NCBI GenBank assembly: GCA_964417785.1
Contig: CAYQJO010000237.1
Location: 1 to 6,571 of the forward strand
Direction of reading: 5' to 3'
Source: DAOTUL01 sp034437435
Lineage (GTDB): Bacteria > Chloroflexota > Anaerolineae > Aggregatilineales > Phototrophicaceae
DNA length: 6,571 bases
Shown here piece by piece: positions 5,931 through 6,571 of the stretch. How positions within the stretch are numbered: position 1 is the stretch's first letter; each line of letters opens with the position of its first letter. Made by a program: the position numbers and the translations under genes. The notes beneath the pieces were generated by a model. The model saw nothing but the letters and a program-made list of their open reading frames with translations. It ran no database searches and was not told the DNA's origin.

Positions 5931-6571
5931 TTACTCATCATCTACAAAAGACGGTGGAGTGGGTGTTTGATCGGACGGACGGAGCTTGACCAACCGTGCT
6001 TCATCGAATTCACGTCCGTTGTAACGCTCATACATGTTTGAATTCGCCATTGGATCGACGGCATAGCGCCAGCGTCGATTGTCCGTCTCGCGCAGCACGG
6101 AGCGGCACTTATCGCAGCGCACAGTGCGTCTGGCGCGTGGGATACCAAACCAGCGTGTCACGCGGATTTCGACGGACACGTGGCCCTGCTGGCACACAGG
6201 ACAGGTCTCGATCACAAACCCGGTTGCATATCGATCCACATCGGAAAGCCCGCGCAGATACAACCCGACATATGCCAGAACAACCAACAAGATCACACCA
6301 CCGACAACAGCTTCCGGGGGAATATCCACACCACCAGTATCGCCATCCTCATTCGGAGGCGGTACAACCGCCGGAATCGGGGTGCGAGTCGGTTCTGGCG
6401 TTTGCGTCGCTGTAATGGACGGTTCGGGCGATTCCGTAGCCACCGTTGACGTCGGTTCTTCGGTCGTCGTGGCCGACGGTTCGGGACTCGAGGTCAGCGT
6501 CGGCCCATTTGTCGCCGTACTGGAAGGCGATTCTGTAGCCACCTGGGCGGCCACCAGTGGCGTCTGTGAAG
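5931..6571 (-). CDS. Thr/Pro-rich single-pass membrane protein with cytoplasmic zinc ribbon (5' partial)
   Basis: The function is not known. The frame is open to the right edge. A GTG at 6552-6554 is the first candidate start inside the window, but it gives no signal peptide and codons continue in frame upstream, so the start probably lies outside. Numbering from that GTG (207 residues): 1-80 is a low-complexity Ser/Thr/Pro/Glu segment, likely extracytoplasmic; about 82-101 is one transmembrane helix (VVGGVILLVVLAYVGLYL) followed by basic and charged residues, implying N-out/C-in topology. The cytoplasmic part has four cysteines in two CxxC pairs, CPVC (118-121) and CDKC (147-150), a probable zinc ribbon, with the basic run RARRTVRC between them. 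It continues with RSVLRE and RRWRYAVD and a charged tail ending VDDE. Its stop is 3 bases before the M23 peptidase start, so the two are surely co-transcribed. A zinc ribbon could be structural, or bind protein or nucleic acid; nothing in the sequence decides. Confidence 0.82.
   Translation of the reverse strand, partial: SQTPLVAAQVATESPSSTATNGPTLTSSPEPSATTTEEPTSTVATESPEPSITATQTPEPTRTPIPAVVPPPNEDGDTGGVDIPPEAVVGGVILLVVLAYVGLYLRGLSDVDRYATGFVIETCPVCQQGHVSVEIRVTRWFGIPRARRTVRCDKCRSVLRETDNRRWRYAVDPMANSNMYERYNGREFDEARLVKLRPSDQTPTPPSFVDDE

Overview
The window looks like a piece of a chromosome from an uncultured Anaerolineae-type Chloroflexota bacterium. The basis is indirect. Secreted proteins here carry Thr-Pro/Pro-Thr linkers of the kind common in that group, a solute-binding domain is fused to bacterial SH3 and CARDB-like domains, and a membrane-anchored zinc ribbon sits beside an M23 peptidase. 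A run of exactly 100 N bases marks a scaffold join, so this is probably a draft or metagenome assembly. No mobile element, CRISPR array, tRNA or rRNA was seen.

Layout: (1) Bases 3-1478, plus strand: a two-pass membrane protein of unknown function with a proline-rich tail, entering from the left edge. (2) Bases 1485-1509: a strong hairpin that can end transcription from both sides. (3) Bases 1534-2849, minus strand: a two-gene unit, an MBL-fold metallo-hydrolase followed 11 bases later by greA, with a good sigma-70-type promoter at 2883-2911. (4) Bases 2946-4963, plus strand: a secreted type I solute-binding protein with SH3 and CARDB-like domains, broken by the gap at 4496-4595. (5) Bases 4976-5002: a hairpin shared by the convergent gene ends. 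(6) Bases 5001-6571, minus strand: a Thr/Pro-rich single-pass membrane protein with a cytoplasmic zinc ribbon, running off the right edge, followed 3 bases later by a secreted M23 peptidase.

Three of the six genes encode envelope or secreted proteins (solute binder, M23 peptidase, zinc-ribbon membrane protein) and a fourth is an unknown membrane protein. The MBL-greA pair is housekeeping in character and visibly less GC-rich than its flanks. I see no clearly new multi-gene system. The best leads are the orphan solute-binding fusion protein, the coupled zinc-ribbon/M23 pair, and the uncharacterised membrane protein with a conserved repeated peptide in its tail. No intergenic stretch exceeds about 100 bases apart from the assembly gap.
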